NCBI GenBank assembly: GCA_019022495.1
Contig: JAFEKR010000019.1
Coordinates: 1 to 64,000, forward strand
Reading direction: 5' to 3'
Length of the DNA: 64,000 nt
From: Epichloe hybrida
Taxonomy: Eukaryota > Ascomycota > Sordariomycetes > Hypocreales > Clavicipitaceae
Below are positions 11,851 through 21,993 of this stretch, piece after piece. The first letter of the stretch is position 1. Each line of letters opens with the position of its first letter. The translations under genes and the position numbers were made by a program. The notes beneath the pieces are model-generated. The model was given only the letters and a program-made list of their open reading frames with translations. It did no database searches and was not told where the DNA came from.

Positions 11851-12543
11851 ATGGACTACCAAAACCGCGCGGGCTCCAAATTCGGAGGCGGCGGCGTAGC
11901 CTCCCACTCCGCCAGCAACGCCGACCGCCGCGAGCGACTCCGCAAGCTCGCCCTCGAGACCATCGATCTCGACAAGGACCCCTACTTCTTCAAGAACCAC
12001 GTCGGCTCCTTCGAGTGCCGCCTCTGCCTGACGGTCCACCAGAACGACGGGTCGTACCTCGCCCACAGCCAGGGCAAGAAGCACCAGACCAACCTCGCCC
12101 GCCGCGCCGCGCGCGACCAGAAGGAGGGCAGGCAGAACATTGACCCCGCGACCGGCCTCCCCTCGAGCGTGGCCGCCCTCAAGATCGGCCGCCCGGGCTA
12201 CAAGATCACCAAGATCCGCGACCCCGTCACCAGGCAGCAGGGGCTGCTGTTCCAGCTCCAGTACCCCGACGCCGGGGCCGACATGACGCCAAAGTGGCAG
12301 GTCATGAATGCCTTTGCCCAGAGGGTCGAGGACCCGGACAAGAGGTACCAGTACCTGCTCGTTGCCGCCGACCCGTATGAGACGGTCGGCTTCAAGATCC
12401 CTGCCAGGGAGCTGGACAAGAGGGAGGAGAGGCAGTTCTGCTTCTGGGACCCGGATGCCAAGGAATTTTGGATACAGGTCATGTTCATGACGGAGAGAGA
12501 GGAGAGGTTTAATGCTGCGCCGGGGTTGGCGGCCAGGAAATGA
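11851..12543 (+). CDS. prp11: splicing factor 3A subunit 2 (PRP11/SAP62)
   Basis: Intronless, 230 residues, close to a complete fungal PRP11. It begins MDYQNRAGSKFGGGGVAS, the conserved N-terminus of the family. Residues about 50-75 form the matrin-type C2H2 zinc finger (FECRLCLTVHQN...HSQGKKHQTN), and the remainder is the SF3A2 core with YKITKIRDP and a C-terminal WIQVMFMTEREERFN. Family knowledge: SF3a subunit of the U2 snRNP, needed for pre-spliceosome formation in the nucleus. The metazoan proline-rich repeat tail is absent, as expected in fungi. Codons are strongly biased to C/G in third position, suggesting high expression. Confidence 0.95.
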   Translation: MDYQNRAGSKFGGGGVASHSASNADRRERLRKLALETIDLDKDPYFFKNHVGSFECRLCLTVHQNDGSYLAHSQGKKHQTNLARRAARDQKEGRQNIDPATGLPSSVAALKIGRPGYKITKIRDPVTRQQGLLFQLQYPDAGADMTPKWQVMNAFAQRVEDPDKRYQYLLVAADPYETVGFKIPARELDKREERQFCFWDPDAKEFWIQVMFMTEREERFNAAPGLAARK

Positions 12544-13159
12544 TTTTGATCAATCACGCGCAATGTTACCAACAACCTTATTTCTTCTTCTTCTTCTTCT
12601 TTTCTTCTCCATCTTTCCTTTCTCTCCTCCGTCAACTGTCAGGGCATGGGCTCGGCATATATATATATATATATTTTCCCCTTTTCTACAATAGCAGACT
12701 TGTGTACTACAGTGTAGGCAGACTCTTGATCCTCTTCGCATCATGGTTGCATTCTGCAAAAAGGCAGGCTTGACTATCTTGTCCCCCACCTGTCTGACAC
12801 TAGATCTGGCTTTCTGTCGAGATATGGGCTGGACCATCAGGTTACACCGTCCCTATATATAGACAACTCCCCTCTTACCTGAACTCAAGATCCAAAAGGT
12901 CACCGTCACAGCGAGTTTCTGCTTGTACATGGCAACTTGTGTTGATTGGATTAATACGGCATATTCATGCATAGATGATTTTCCCACACTACAGATTTCG
13001 CCAAGCTTTTTCTTAGAAGCCTAGGGTCTCTCCTTTCCTTCACACGTTGCACCTTATTCCCCCCTTCTCTACTTACTAGAATCTTTCTCTGCTCGTTTGT
13101 CATGATGCCAAAACGCGGAATGTCAAGCGCTCTCAGATCAGATGACCCCTGAATACCAC
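12544..13159. other. intergenic between convergent PRP11 and COT1 genes
   Basis: Contains a TTC-rich tract near 12581-12605, an (AT) tract near 12657-12675 and otherwise unremarkable sequence. Probably the two 3' UTRs and terminators. Confidence 0.45.
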
Positions 13160-15203
13160 CTATCGAAAGTTGTTATCGAATCGCTTGAAGGTGTAGCCAA
13201 TGAATGGCAAGCTCATCTCTGGCGACTCTTCAGCCGGGCGGCCATGCTGCAGCGCCTGTGCCTTTAAGACGGTGGCGTTGTCAGTCTGGTCAATCTCGTC
13301 GGTAGGGAAGTACGTCGTGTCAATGTTGGACGTCAGGCGAGGCTCAAATGGCGCTCGGATGCGACGCAGGCTGTCAAACTCGACACCGCGGAAGAAGGGG
13401 TGGCTCTTGAGCTCATGAGCGCCTCCGCGGCCGAGGCGGTTCTCCGTATTGCAAACCATGCTGGAACATCACATTAGCAATCGGCCATGGCGTTATGACG
13501 TCCTCCGAAGAATGAATGCTTAGCTCACCTCCTAATCAAGTTCTCAGCCTCCACACCCAGCGTGATGTCGTCTGGGAAGTACAGAGTCTGTCTCCAGTTG
13601 ACAATCTTGCGATAGGTATCATGGCTATCCTCGGCGCAGAACGGCGGCCAGCCTACCAAACATTCAAACATGATGGTGCCGAGGGACCACCAATCACAGT
13701 CAAATGAGTAGCCGTGGCCGGTGAAGATCTCGGGGGCAATGTAATCCGGGGTACCAACGGTGGAGTAGGCCATGAGCCTTCTTGACCGCCTCCAGTCATT
13801 GATCTGCGAACGGTTGCTGACGGTCAGGTTAATCTGATCAATGGCCACAGAGCTTCTATCACGAGGTCGATTGGAGCGACCCTGTAACAGCTGCTGGTAG
13901 TAGTTATTGTCGTGAAGACGATGAAAGCCGGTAGAAAGACCAAAGTCGGTCAACTTGACGTGACCACCTCGGTCCAGCAGAATGTTGTCAGGTTTGATAT
14001 CACTGTCTGGTGTCAGCGGGGCAAATCACAGAAAGGCCAAAGGGGAGCACGATTCGAGGCCTAGTACGAACCGATGGATAAAGCCAAGCTTATGAACAGC
14101 TTCGATAGCCAGGACAATTTCGGCAATGTAAAATCGGGTTATATCTTCCGAAAAGATCTCGTACTTGATGAGCATAGTCATCAAGTCGCCTCCTGGCAAA
14201 AACTCCATCAACATGTACAGGAAATAAGCATCCTGGAATGTAGTGTAAAGCTTGACAACCCACGGACTGTCTGACTCGGCCAAGATGTCACGCTCAGATC
14301 GGACGTGCGCCAGCTGATCCTTTTTAAACATTTCCGTCTTGATCAGAGATTTCATGGCATAAACTTTGCCATCGCCCCTCTTTTGAACCAGCTTCACTTC
14401 GCCAAATGCACCTTTGCCAATGATTTTAACAGTGTTGTAGTTCTCGGGCTTGTCTTTTGTTCGCAAGAATCGCAGATATTGGCCCTCCTTACGACCAGCT
14501 GTTGACCACAACTGCTCTTTCCTGGCGGCACTCTGTGAGGGGTCTTGGAGTTTCTGCTCGAGCTCGCTTTGTCTGTTTGAGGGGTGATTATGTCAGTGAA
14601 AGGAAGCAATCGATACATGAATGAGATTGTTATCGCAGAATAAAATTTTTCATGATGACAGGATGAGACGAATGTAGAAAAAGACCATACCTCTGGTTTC
14701 GCTCACGCGCTCTCTTGACACTGTCCTTGAAGAAGTCGGCAGCCAGCTGCGAGCACTTCTTCTGATTGCTGTTGGCGTTGGGGCCATAGCGATCGGGGTT
14801 TCTTTCCGGGGCGGCCTGAAACTCGTTCCCAGCTGGTGCGCCCTGCGTGGGCAATGGAGGTGCGTTGGAGTATTTGGCATAACCGCCGGATTGACTACCA
14901 GCCGTTCGCGGACGCTGAGAGGACGGAGGTCCTCGAGGAGCAGCCCGCGTGGCACCGCCTAGATTCTGATGAGAAAACTGGTGGGCAAGGCCGGTGTTAG
15001 GATCGTTGGTACCCGGAGTGTTGGAGCGGGCTTGGTAATAGCCGTTCTGAGCGTGGGCAAAGTCGTTATTGACTGCCTGGGCAGGATACGCAGCAGGATA
15101 TGCGGCCCCAGGCGGCGCAAAGTAACCCTGAGGAGTGTAGCCAGCAGCACCATAAGGTTGCTGCTGTTGTTGCGGCTGGAGTCCACCTTGGGCCTGTTGC
15201 TGC

Positions 15204-15238
<35 letters not shown>

Positions 15239-15370
15239 TTGTTGTGCGTTGGGGGGGGGGAAGACGGGTTGCGGGAAGGTAGACGGCGTCGTGGGGTACG
15301 TTCGGTCGTTTGCTGGCAGGTGGTCATTGTTGCCAAAGTTCAGATGTAACCGATTGCCGTTGGGATCCAT
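13160..15370 (-). CDS. cot1: NDR/LATS-family serine/threonine kinase COT1 (Cbk1/Orb6 orthologue)
   Basis: Exons 15370-14691, 14572-14072, 14002-13529 and 13460-13160 join in frame to 651 residues. The start [19 protein letters not shown] and the following [15 protein letters not shown] match the COT1 N-terminus. A long Gln tract follows, then the conserved MOB-binding region ([20 protein letters not shown]). The kinase domain runs from about residue 273: GKGAFGEV loop, AMKSL lysine, HRDIKPDN spanning the exon 2/3 junction, TDFGLS, the NDR-specific insert before [12 protein letters not shown], and the C-terminal hydrophobic motif FIGYTFKRF with its phospho-Thr. Family knowledge: the kinase acts with MOB2 in hyphal tip extension and septation, downstream of a GC-type kinase. 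It shares a divergent promoter with TIM54. Confidence 0.96.
15198..15245 (-). repeat. trinucleotide repeat encoding the COT1 poly-Gln tract
   Basis: A CTG/TTG run on the plus strand reads as about 13 consecutive Gln codons, mostly CAG, in COT1 exon 1. It is followed upstream by a G-run at about 15250-15258. Length variation between strains is likely for such a tract. Confidence 0.8.
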
Positions 15371-15856
15371 CTTGGATGTGAGATCTGATGCAGTCAAGCA
15401 GACAATAAGTCAATCAAAGAGTGACCACGACGATGCCGGGCTGTATGTGTAGAGAGGGGATGAAACAGAGGAGGTGGTGTCCAACAAGTGGATGGCGGAT
15501 GGCGGATGGCGGTGATGGCGCCAATACCACAGGGGGAGGAAGGGGGGGGTCGCCTGGAAGGGGGGCGTCGCCTTGGCTGCTTGGTTGGGCCAGCCGACCC
15601 ATCCAACAGCAGCAGCAGCAGCAGCAGCCAGCACCCCCCTAATGTGGCTGTGGCTGGCCCTTATCTTATCAGAGCCTCAATTCCTTATCAATTTCTTATC
15701 GCGCCTATTTTTTTCCCCGGACCCGTCCAGGGCCACGGCCAGCAACTCGACTCTATATCGGCGGCGCGCGCATTGCAAGCGCCACGAGCCTGTTGTTCTA
15801 CCTTGTTTCCTCTCATTGTTTCCCCTTGATCTTGACCAGATCTCGGTGTCGCCATC
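15371..15856. promoter_or_regulatory. divergent promoter between cot1 and tim54
   Basis: Only 486 bp separate the two start codons, so both promoters must lie here or overlap. It contains a GGATGGC triplication near 15491-15512, G-runs near 15540-15565 and an AGC repeat at about 15607-15627. No factor-specific site was recognised with confidence. Confidence 0.55.
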
Positions 15857-17260
15857 ATGTCAGATTCCTCGACGCCCCCAGCGAGCGCTGGCGCAGCCAG
15901 CACCACTCCCAGTCCCGTTGCCTCGACCACGACACCCCCGAAGCCTCGTAATCCGGCCCTGAAAATGCTCGGTCTCCCTGCTCTGCCTCGCAAGCTCCCT
16001 TCCCGAAACTGGATGATTTTCTGGGCCGTCACCGGAGCCTTCACCGCCGCCATAATCTATGATAAGCGCGAGAAGAACCGCGCTACGGCAAAATGGCGCC
16101 GCGCCGTGGAACCTTTGTCCCGAGAGCTCATCGGCCCTGCCAATGCCCTTCCCCGAAAGCTGACCGTGTACCTGGAGGCTCCGCCTGGTGACGGTTTGCG
16201 TGTGGCGCAAGACCATTTCATCGAATACGTCAAACCGGTTCTCGCAGCGTCCGGCCTGGACTGGGATTTTATACAGGGCAGGCAACAAGGCGATGTGAGA
16301 GCTGCCGTGGCCGAGAAGATTCGCAGATCTAGGCTGGCAGATGAGCGCCCGGGAGAGCAGGTCCCTCAGACGGACGACTCCATCGTCGAGGATTTGAGAA
16401 AGAGAATGGGCGTGAAGGAGTACGAGGGCATCAAAGGTGACATTGTCATCGGTCGTCACGCGTGGAAAGAATACGTGCGAGGTGTGCACGAGGGCTGGCT
16501 CGGCCCCTTGGACGCACCTCCTCTGCCGGAGCCCGCCCCTAAGCCCGCCGTGGAAACCACATCAGACCCAGAAACACCACCGTCTGCCACGGCCACCGCT
16601 GACGACAAAACCGAAGCAAAGCCCGAAGAGGACAAGAAGCCCGAGGAGAAGAAGGAAGAGAAGCCGTCAAGACCACCCCAGCCTCGCCCACACAACACTC
16701 CCCATGACTATGAATCTGCCGCTCTCCCACCGCGTATCCCCGCCGAATTCTCCCCCTCGACCGCCATTCCATTCCCGCACCGTCTTGGCTTCACGCAGAC
16801 ACTTGTTCGCCTCGGACGTTTCCTCAACCGCCGCTATCTCGCCGACGATATTGGCCGCGAGGTAGCGGCCGTCTGCTTCGCCGCCGCTCGGGACTGGCGC
16901 GAAGCCGATGGTCAATACGAGCAACAGCGTGCCCTGGAGCAAGAAGAGCGGGACTGGCCCAAGAGCGTGTGGAAAGAGGAAGAGCCCAAGACCGAGGAAG
17001 AAAAGGCGAAAGCTGCTGCAGAACCGCCCAAGGAGCGAGTCTGGACATCTAGCATGGTGATTGACCCCCGCATCGCCCAGCGCATGCGCCGCTTCGAAAT
17101 CACCCCCGAGGACGAGGCGCGTGCTGCCAAAATAGCTGTCCCTGAGGAAGAGGTAGAGGGCTGGATCAAGGGCAGTCTGAGGAGTATGTGGCGATGGGGC
17201 GCCAGCTCATTCAGGAGGAAACCTAGGGGTCCTAATGTCGGCAATCTGGATGATGAATAA
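15857..17260 (+). CDS. tim54: mitochondrial inner-membrane import subunit TIM54
   Basis: Intronless frame of 467 residues. After a Ser/Thr/Pro-rich start comes NPALKMLGLPALPRKLPSRN, then a transmembrane helix (WMIFWAVTGAFTAAIIY) and the KREKNRATAKWRRAVEPLS segment typical of TIM54. It is followed by the intermembrane-space domain with LPRKLTVYLEAPPGDGLRVA. A charged Pro/Glu/Lys-rich linker lies at about residues 235-275 and the C-terminus is basic. Family knowledge: TIM54 is part of the TIM22 complex that inserts carrier proteins into the inner membrane. Length is in the usual range for filamentous fungi. Confidence 0.93.
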   Translation: MSDSSTPPASAGAASTTPSPVASTTTPPKPRNPALKMLGLPALPRKLPSRNWMIFWAVTGAFTAAIIYDKREKNRATAKWRRAVEPLSRELIGPANALPRKLTVYLEAPPGDGLRVAQDHFIEYVKPVLAASGLDWDFIQGRQQGDVRAAVAEKIRRSRLADERPGEQVPQTDDSIVEDLRKRMGVKEYEGIKGDIVIGRHAWKEYVRGVHEGWLGPLDAPPLPEPAPKPAVETTSDPETPPSATATADDKTEAKPEEDKKPEEKKEEKPSRPPQPRPHNTPHDYESAALPPRIPAEFSPSTAIPFPHRLGFTQTLVRLGRFLNRRYLADDIGREVAAVCFAAARDWREADGQYEQQRALEQEERDWPKSVWKEEEPKTEEEKAKAAAEPPKERVWTSSMVIDPRIAQRMRRFEITPEDEARAAKIAVPEEEVEGWIKGSLRSMWRWGASSFRRKPRGPNVGNLDDE

Positions 17261-17605
17261 GGAGTAACCCCCCTTCTATCTATACAATAGAATGGGAGGG
17301 GAAGAATCACCCCCCCCTTTTTTTTTCCCCAAAGCGCTTAGATGCGACTGTACTATTATTTTTCTGTATACTATGCTTCTTTCTGGAGGTAATACAAACG
17401 TGAAGAAGAAAAGGGGCGGCCCCGTGTACATGTTTTGGAAGATATCTAGATGGAGGAGGTAAGGGTTAGCTTAGAAACGGGTCATTCTGCAGACATCATC
17501 TACTCAATGTATATCACGAATCATCCCAGACCTACGTCCCCCTTCCCTTCTGTCAATGATTTCGTGTCCCGTACATTCATTCCTTCGTTACCAGACCGCT
17601 TATTG
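17261..17605. other. intergenic between convergent tim54 and NIP30-domain genes
   Basis: Contains adjacent C- and T-runs around 17310-17330. Nothing else recognised; it should hold both 3' UTRs. Confidence 0.45.
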
Positions 17606-18615
17606 TTACTCATCATTGCTGTCATCCGACCCATAGCTTACTAGTCCCACGCTTTTCAGCTTCGATCCCGTTCCCACGGTTCCCCGAGCTATTGAACCAA
17701 CTCCCCCGTTGTCCACGACCTCAGTCTTCTTCCTCTCCTCACCAGACTCCGCCGCAGTCCCGCCGTCCTCGTCAGCGTCATTCCCATCAGACTTCCTCTT
17801 CTCATCCCCCCCAGCCTTCCTCTTCACCAATCCCATCTTCTCCCTCCCCCTCCCCCTCTTCCTCTTTCTCCCCGCGCTCCATTCCCCGCCAGCCATCTGA
17901 TCTACAAGCCCTAATCCACCACTTCCCTCTGCCCCTTCCCCCCCCCCCGCTGCTCCTCCTCTGCTGCTCCCGGAACGCCCTCAGCCCGTCCTCCGTCTCC
18001 CTCCTCACTCTCTCCTCCTCCATCCTCTTCGCGGCCTTGACCTCGTCCAGGAAGTCAATCTCGTCTTCGTCCAGTGCTCGAAACTGGTTCTTGATCCTAT
18101 TTTGTTCCTCAAACGCAGCTTGTTTGGCAGCTATAAATAGCACATTAGCTCTGGTTCCGGCCACCCAGAAACCCCCATTATTATTATTTATTTATTTTTT
18201 TTAAAAAGGGGAGGAGGAGGGGGGGGGCTACAGTGTCCCCAATTTCCCATTAAACCGCGTCCCGTCCACGACAAAAGAAGAAGAAAACAAACAGGGCTCT
18301 CCATAAGTAAACAAACATGGTATAAAAATAAAGGGGGGGGGGGAGGGGAGACACAACCACAAAAGGAACAAGAAAGTGACAAGACAAACCTTTATTCGCT
18401 TGCAAAACATCATATAAGCTCCTCTCCTCCCCCGACGCCGCCTTGACCCTCTGCTCGGCCCTCGCCTTCCGAGCATTCTCCAGCTCTTGCTGGACCGCCG
18501 CCCATTCCGTCGTTGTATCGGCCATGTGCGGCCGGGCTGGCTGAGAGTCGTCCTGCGGGATGGCCTGGTCGCCGGGAGGTCCTATCGTGCCTCCGGACAC
18601 GAAACGATTGGACAT
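17606..18615 (-). CDS. NIP30/FAM192A-domain protein (PSME3-interacting-protein family), frame broken at a G-run
   Basis: Exon 1 (18615-18390) gives MSNRFVSGGTIGPPGDQ and ends YDVLQANK. The intron 18389-18131 is spliced to AKQAAFEEQNRIKNQFRALD and EDEIDFLDEV, the hallmark of the NIP30 domain. A charged coiled-coil segment (RRETEDGLRAFREQQR) continues in this frame to an 11-G run (plus strand C at 17938-17948). After the run, the frame one base away is the protein-like one. It encodes a basic Lys/Arg stretch and ends LVSYGSDDSNDE, a C-terminus typical of the family, with a stop at 17606. One base too many in the run explains the break, so I treat it as one gene of about 250 residues. Function in fungi is unknown; human FAM192A binds the PA28-gamma proteasome activator. 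Confidence 0.72.
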
Positions 18616-18990
18616 GGCGGCGTCAAGCGCAAATCGGCTCGGCACAGGGCGCTTTTTTTTTTTTTTTTTTTTCACAAATTGAGATTGTACGCGCCGCTCC
18701 AGTGAGAGGAAGCCGTCGTGTTTAGAAAGTGGCTGCCGGAATTCGGGTGGTTTTATTCTTCTCCTATGTGAAACACATAAAACCGAATTCACTCCTTTCT
18801 GTAGAGAAGTCACCAACAAATTGTTTAACTAGTGTAGATGAGTTCCGAGCTCCTGCAAGAGCCCAGCGTCCACTTCTTCCAGCTGTCAGGGTGGGTTTAG
18901 CGTCAATTCGAATTCAGAGACGTCGACCATTTTCCCCGACAATTAGCCGACAGTGGAGAGACAAACATCACATCCCTGACCCGCCGGGTG
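18616..18990. other. intergenic upstream of the NIP30-domain gene
   Basis: A T-run of about 20 nt sits at 18653-18672, directly in the presumed 5' UTR. No gene recognised. Confidence 0.4.
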
Positions 18991-19280
18991 TACAATACAC
19001 CCCCTGAATTATTTTACAAATCTACATGCCCTAGTTATTCGTTCCTCTCTAACAGCGTAAGTGCACTGTAGCCCCTATATTATTTTAGAGAGCTATAAGG
19101 GAAATATATACGGTATAAAGCGCTATAAAAAGATATAGTACTCTTTATATATATTATCTATAATTTAAGGTACCTGCTAGTCCTAGCCCCTATCTCCTTT
19201 ATTTCCTAGATAATATCTAATTGGCTTAATAATTACCCCTGTTATGTAGATTTGTAAAATAATTCAGGGGGTGTATTGTA
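18991..19280. mobile_element. non-coding inverted-repeat element (MITE-like, TA-flanked)
   Basis: Two perfect 38-bp inverted copies lie at 18990-19027 and 19244-19281. The right copy contains GTAGATTTGTAAAATAATTC, the left copy its reverse complement. If TA is taken as the target site, the ends read TA-CAATACACCCCC and GGGGGTGTATTG-TA, the arrangement of Tc1/mariner-type insertions. The 216 bp between the repeats are AT-rich and carry no open frame. Perfect repeats imply a recent insertion or ongoing correction. Related single ends are found at 11511 and 29861. Confidence 0.75.
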
Positions 19281-19281
19281 C

Positions 19282-20997
19282 GAAGTTATTAGTGAGTAGT
19301 TGATTAAGTAGTTGATAGGAACCAGTTCTTTCCCATTATTCACACCAGGGTTGACTAGCGACAATTTGTTTTTTTGATTCTTGTTTCTTTAAAAAAAAAA
19401 CATACTCTTTACCGAGTTGAGGTGGTCCTAGATGCTTGTCTTCATCTCTCCGACTATCCCGACGAAACTTTGCGCAGTTTGGGAGCATTCGCGGCAATCT
19501 CACGCCCATCGCTTTTTGAATCAACTGCTTCGGATAAGAACCAAGTATCAGCTCCTACAACCGGTCTACCCAAGTGAGTGACCATCCACCCCGCAAGCCA
19601 AGAACAATTCAGGTCACAAAATACTGTCCCGAGTCGACTGCTGTTCGAGTCATGAATGGAAATCAACTAATGTGGTTCAATCGTGAATGATCCAGCATCA
19701 TACAGTGTCCTCATCTAAAACCTTGACACACGATCCATCCGCAATCCGTCTCTAGAAATAGAGAGGGGAGTAAAGAAGAGAAAAATAACAAAAACATCCG
19801 GCCCATGTCCACTAAATGCCAGCCAACGAAAGGAGAAAAAAGAGAAAGAAAGATAAGGGAAATCAGAAAACACGTCTAATGTCATCAATATAATGTCAAC
19901 CATGCGGAGGTGTGCTTGGTCGACTGGGCGGGTGAGAACCAACGCACAAGTCGACGAGTTTTCAAGCTCCCAGGCCGATGGATGACGCGAGTGGAATAGA
20001 AAGGCGTAAAATAAGACCGAGTACCCCCCAAGCGCAATGCAAGATGTCACTAAACGCGAACTGTTCCCCCGTCCTGATTCCTTCGGTCGAAACGCATGAT
20101 GCAAATATATACTGTTTCGAAAATACAAACTTTTGAATTGCCTCGTGCTGCATCGTGAAGGAGCCATAATTGCCACAGCAGTCCAGCAAGCTAAAGAATA
20201 AGTTCACGCCAAAGCGAAGACGCGATGTCAGGGTAGTTGACTTCGGATTATCGTTGTCTGCTGACGAATGCATTCATGCTCCCAAATTGATAAACAAATG
20301 GAAATCGGAAAAAGAAAAGAAACGCAACACGTGGCTTTCGCGCAATGCATACCATGTTTATCACCGGAACTTGTATGCCACATCAAAGTATAGGTTGTGC
20401 GAGAAGTGCTGTGTTAAGCACATCTTGGAGGCCTTCTGTCCGAGGCATCTCCACCAGTCGTGGTACTGATAGGGAAATATTCAGCATCCCCATCAAAACC
20501 ATAACAGTTCGCTCCACACCCAACAAGCTGCGAAGATGTATGATCTATAGGGACTCGTGTCCCGTAACGTGTTGTTGCCAAAACCAAACGCCGAATGTGC
20601 CGATTAATAGCGTGTACTGATGAAGAGAGAGGTTGAGCTAGAAACCGCAGTGACTTCATCACACGTGGGCCCGAGATTAGAAGTGATCAACCTCGGGCGG
20701 GTGTGCATAGCTCGAGCCTAGTCCTCCAGACCAACTTCCAAAAACAATCGTAATAAAAAAATGATATACCGCAAGCTGATCACATCACCTTGTTGTGTCT
20801 TTTGTCGTGCCGGGGTATCTGAATGAAAATTGAAGAAAAGAAATCTCGTTCTCAAGAAACGTATAAAAAAAAATTCATGGTCTTTGCAGGGTTTTCTCTC
20901 ATCATCCATGCCCCCATGAAACTGATATTCGGGGGATAGATGCAAGAACTGCCATCGCCGCAGCTGCACAGTAACAAAAAAGGCAAGCAATGTCCGT
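19282..20997. other. intergenic downstream of the cyclin gene
   Basis: No gene recognised in 1.7 kb. The segment from about 20700 to 20997 is likely the cyclin 3' UTR. A 153-codon minus-strand frame at 19715-20176 has no recognisable domain and was not called. Confidence 0.4.
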
Positions 20998-21993
20998 TTA
21001 GCCCACCACGGGCTGGCCGTATCCGTGGGACATGAAGTAAGGAGGTTGTTTCATGGGTGCCACACAACCAGTGCCATCGCATCCAGCAACGCCATGATCC
21101 CATGAGCCATGATTATACGCGTATTGCGGAGCGTAGGGTGTCTGGCGGTGTTGGCAGAGAGTGTTCTGAACAGCAGGTTGAGGATAACGGCCGCTGTATT
21201 GAGCAGTAGCCTGCGCAAACCACTCATTATAGCGGGCGTTGCTCGATGGTGCGGACATGGCATATTCAGGAGTGCCGTAGCCCGAGTCTGGAGGGGTGAG
21301 AGGCGCACTCCACGGGTTATGAGCCCAAGCAGCATCACGAGCTCGGTAGGCATGTTGTTGGCCTTTCATAGCCTGATAACGCTCGTACTCGGCCACCTGT
21401 TCCTGCAAATAACGCGAGTGTGGTGACTGGCGTTTGTCACTGTGCCGTGCCAGGTCTGTGTCGATGGCGGGTGCCAGGGTAGCCAGTCTATCACGACTGG
21501 CTTGTGCTGCTTGTCGCTTCTTCATCTGCTGCCATTCGCGCCAATTCTCAAGCCAAGCCTGGTAGTCCTTGCTGAGTTCCAGATTCACATACAGTCTCCA
21601 GCTCATGGCTTGAACCCACTCGAATTCCAACGAGTTGAGCTCTGTAACAGCAATGCCACTGACTTCGGACCAAGACCGATTTTGAAAAGTGTTGTCATCC
21701 AAAAACTTGCTGCCCAGTAAGAGAGAAACAGTAAGATACCGCCAAACTTGGCCCTCGGATGCTTTGCAAGGGCCTTGTCCCCTCATCGCGTTGATTCTCT
21801 TGGCCAAGTAATTCATGCCCAAGAGAATCGTGGTGCTGGGAAGACGAGTCGAGGTAAGAATCTGAGTAACGAACTTGCGAAACGCAGAAGTGACCGCCCC
21901 ATCAGGGGTCACGACGCGAACAGCCATCTCAGAAACATACTCAGCCATCATGTCAACCTCATAGTCGAGGACGGCGCACACACCACCCGGCAT
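20998..21993 (-). CDS. cyclin-domain protein of the PHO80/CLG1 type
   Basis: Single frame of 331 residues. The N-terminal half is a cyclin box: GGVCAVLDYEVDMMAEYVSE, FRKFVTQILTSTRLPSTTIL, then YLTVSLLLGSKFLDDNTFQN and the motif NSLEFEWVQAMSWRLYVN. The C-terminal half is Gln/Tyr/Pro-rich. This is the layout of fungal CLG1-like cyclins, which associate with PHO85-type kinases. Orthologues usually have a Q/P-rich segment before GGV. Here an in-frame stop lies just upstream of the ATG, after a possible acceptor CTTAG, so a longer spliced N-terminus cannot be excluded. The CT-rich leader upstream (about 22145-22185) looks like a 5' UTR. Confidence 0.85.
   Translation of the reverse strand: MPGGVCAVLDYEVDMMAEYVSEMAVRVVTPDGAVTSAFRKFVTQILTSTRLPSTTILLGMNYLAKRINAMRGQGPCKASEGQVWRYLTVSLLLGSKFLDDNTFQNRSWSEVSGIAVTELNSLEFEWVQAMSWRLYVNLELSKDYQAWLENWREWQQMKKRQAAQASRDRLATLAPAIDTDLARHSDKRQSPHSRYLQEQVAEYERYQAMKGQQHAYRARDAAWAHNPWSAPLTPPDSGYGTPEYAMSAPSSNARYNEWFAQATAQYSGRYPQPAVQNTLCQHRQTPYAPQYAYNHGSWDHGVAGCDGTGCVAPMKQPPYFMSHGYGQPVVG

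Noticed and set aside
17692..18204. Pro/Ser-rich plus-strand frame
   Set aside because: Antisense to the NIP30-domain gene.
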